Assembly: GCF_000737195.2 (NCBI RefSeq) | Contig: NZ_JALM01000005.1 | Location: forward strand, 1 to 64,000 | Length of the DNA: 64,000 bases | Direction of reading: 5' to 3' | DNA from: Sciscionella sediminilitoris | GTDB taxonomy: Bacteria; Actinomycetota; Actinomycetes; Mycobacteriales; Pseudonocardiaceae | Part shown: one piece after another, positions 63,258-64,000 of the stretch | How positions within the stretch are numbered: position 1 is the first letter of the stretch | How the letters are laid out: each line of letters begins with the position of its first letter | Program-made: the position numbers and the translations under genes | Notes under the pieces: model-generated | The model's input: the letters and a program-made list of their open reading frames with translations, nothing else | What the model was told of the DNA's origin: nothing | The model's database searches: none

Positions 63258-64000
63258 TCAGTCGAACAGATCCGGATCCGCCTTCGCCCAGTCCTGTTCC
63301 CAGCTCTGCGGGGCCTGCTCGACCAGCTGTCCCGGCTCGAGCCATTCGTAGAGCTCCGCATAGCTGCGCACGGTGAACGGATCGATTCGCCTGGTCAGCA
63401 GGTGCGGGCCGAGCTCGTCCGGCCGGTGCGCGCCGAGCGAGGCCATGATGCGCAGGCAGGACTCGACCGTGGAGCGCTGATAGTTGTGCACCCGCTCGGC
63501 CTTGTCCTCGACGTGCAGCGCCCGGGTCCGGCGCGGATCCTGGGTGGCCACCCCGGTCGGGCAGGTGTTGGTGTGGCAGCGCTGCGCCTGGATGCAGCCG
63601 ACCGCGAACATCATGGCCCGCGCCGCGTTCGTGTAGTCCGCGCCCGCAGCCATCCGCTTGACCATGTCCGCCCCGGTCGCGACCTTCCCGCTCGCCCCGA
63701 TCCGGATCCGGTCCCGCAGCCCGGAACCCACCAGCGCGTTGTGCACGGTGAGCAGTCCCTCGGTGAGCGGAAGTCCGATGTGGTCGGTGAATTCCAGTGG
63801 CGCGGCACCGGTTCCGCCCTCGGCCCCGTCCACGATGATGAAGTCCGGGGTGACCCCCTCGGCCAGCATCGCCTTGCACACCGCGAGAAACTGCCTGCGC
63901 GAGCCGACGCACAGCTTGAATCCGGTCGGTTTGCCGTCCGCGAGCTCCCGCATCCGCGCCACGAAGGCCACCAGTTCCCGTGGTGTGGAGAAGGTGCGGT
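63258..64000 (-). CDS. FMN-binding glutamate synthase-like protein, 5' end outside the window
   Basis: About 247 C-terminal residues are seen; the frame runs off the right edge. The barrel of glutamate synthase large subunits is clear: VDGAEGGTGAAP, RIGASGKVATGADMVKRMAAGAD, and the Fe-S/FMN region GCIQAQRCHTNTCPTGVATQDP. In stand-alone form such proteins are archaeal-type GltB or related FMN oxidoreductases. GTG 63971 is only an internal possible start. Confidence 0.85.
   Translation of the reverse strand, partial: RTFSTPRELVAFVARMRELADGKPTGFKLCVGSRRQFLAVCKAMLAEGVTPDFIIVDGAEGGTGAAPLEFTDHIGLPLTEGLLTVHNALVGSGLRDRIRIGASGKVATGADMVKRMAAGADYTNAARAMMFAVGCIQAQRCHTNTCPTGVATQDPRRTRALHVEDKAERVHNYQRSTVESCLRIMASLGAHRPDELGPHLLTRRIDPFTVRSYAELYEWLEPGQLVEQAPQSWEQDWAKADPDLFD

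Overview
This is a GC-rich actinobacterial chromosome segment. GTG starts are common and many genes show a TANNNT -10 hexamer only 6-8 nt before the start codon, which suggests leaderless transcripts. The backbone order argS-lysA-hom-thrC-thrB-rho-rpmE-prfA-prmC-sua5-wecA-atp operon-DUF2550-pduO-murA, with nucS further on, is the order known from Mycobacterium and Pseudonocardiales. Several proteins also have mycobacterial-type features: the ATP synthase alpha tail and gamma loop, Asp117 in MurA, and the NucS endonuclease. I infer a Pseudonocardiales-like actinomycete; genus and species cannot be settled from the sequence alone.

Layout. 1-7.5 kb: tRNA-Arg(CCG), a CDF metal efflux protein, argS and the lysine/threonine genes lysA-hom-thrC-thrB. 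7.5-18.9 kb: rho with a long leader holding a candidate upstream ORF, then rpmE, prfA, prmC, sua5 and wecA. This stretch is interrupted by accessory genes: DUF5701, a secreted NlpC/P60-like protein, a metallophosphoesterase, a compact HicAB-like module, and an amidohydrolase facing a MarR regulator. 18.9-27.7 kb: the complete ATP synthase operon (atpZ-I-B-E-F-b'-H-A-G-D-C) plus DUF2550. 27.7-34.9 kb: a block not present at this place in mycobacteria, with AraC and VOC proteins, a GntR-controlled transporter/SDR/amidase operon and a LytR-CpsA-Psr protein. 34.9-41.3 kb: pduO, murA, a two-component system facing a small secreted protein, a DnaA-box cluster and gamma-glutamyltransferase. 41.4-47.4 kb: an ethylmalonyl-CoA mutase-type enzyme, an MFS carrier, a crotonase, a 23-unit 19-bp repeat array, and divergent NUDIX and nucS genes. 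47.4-57.7 kb: a second sodium/solute symporter, a 54-aa ORF behind a candidate ECF promoter, tandem DUF3558 lipoproteins, dhaKLM, a duplicated 3-hydroxyacyl-CoA dehydrogenase and an MDMPI-type protein. 57.7-64 kb: rmlD, rmlB and an Lcp1-type ligase for cell-wall assembly, TIGR03089, LysE, an 18-aa peptide gene, a YiaA-like protein and the 3' part of a glutamate synthase-like gene.

How the genes fit together. The window combines amino-acid biosynthesis, translation termination, oxidative phosphorylation and cell-envelope construction (MurA, WecA, RmlB/D, two LCP proteins). MeaA, the crotonase and the fused dehydrogenase point to CoA-thioester carbon metabolism. No CRISPR array, insertion sequence, rRNA or prophage was seen. 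The observations I would check first are the 19-bp array beside nucS, the 18-aa peptide transcript, the in-frame amber codon splitting atpZ, the unfused form of the mycobacterial b-delta subunit, the extra-oriC DnaA boxes and the rho leader ORF.
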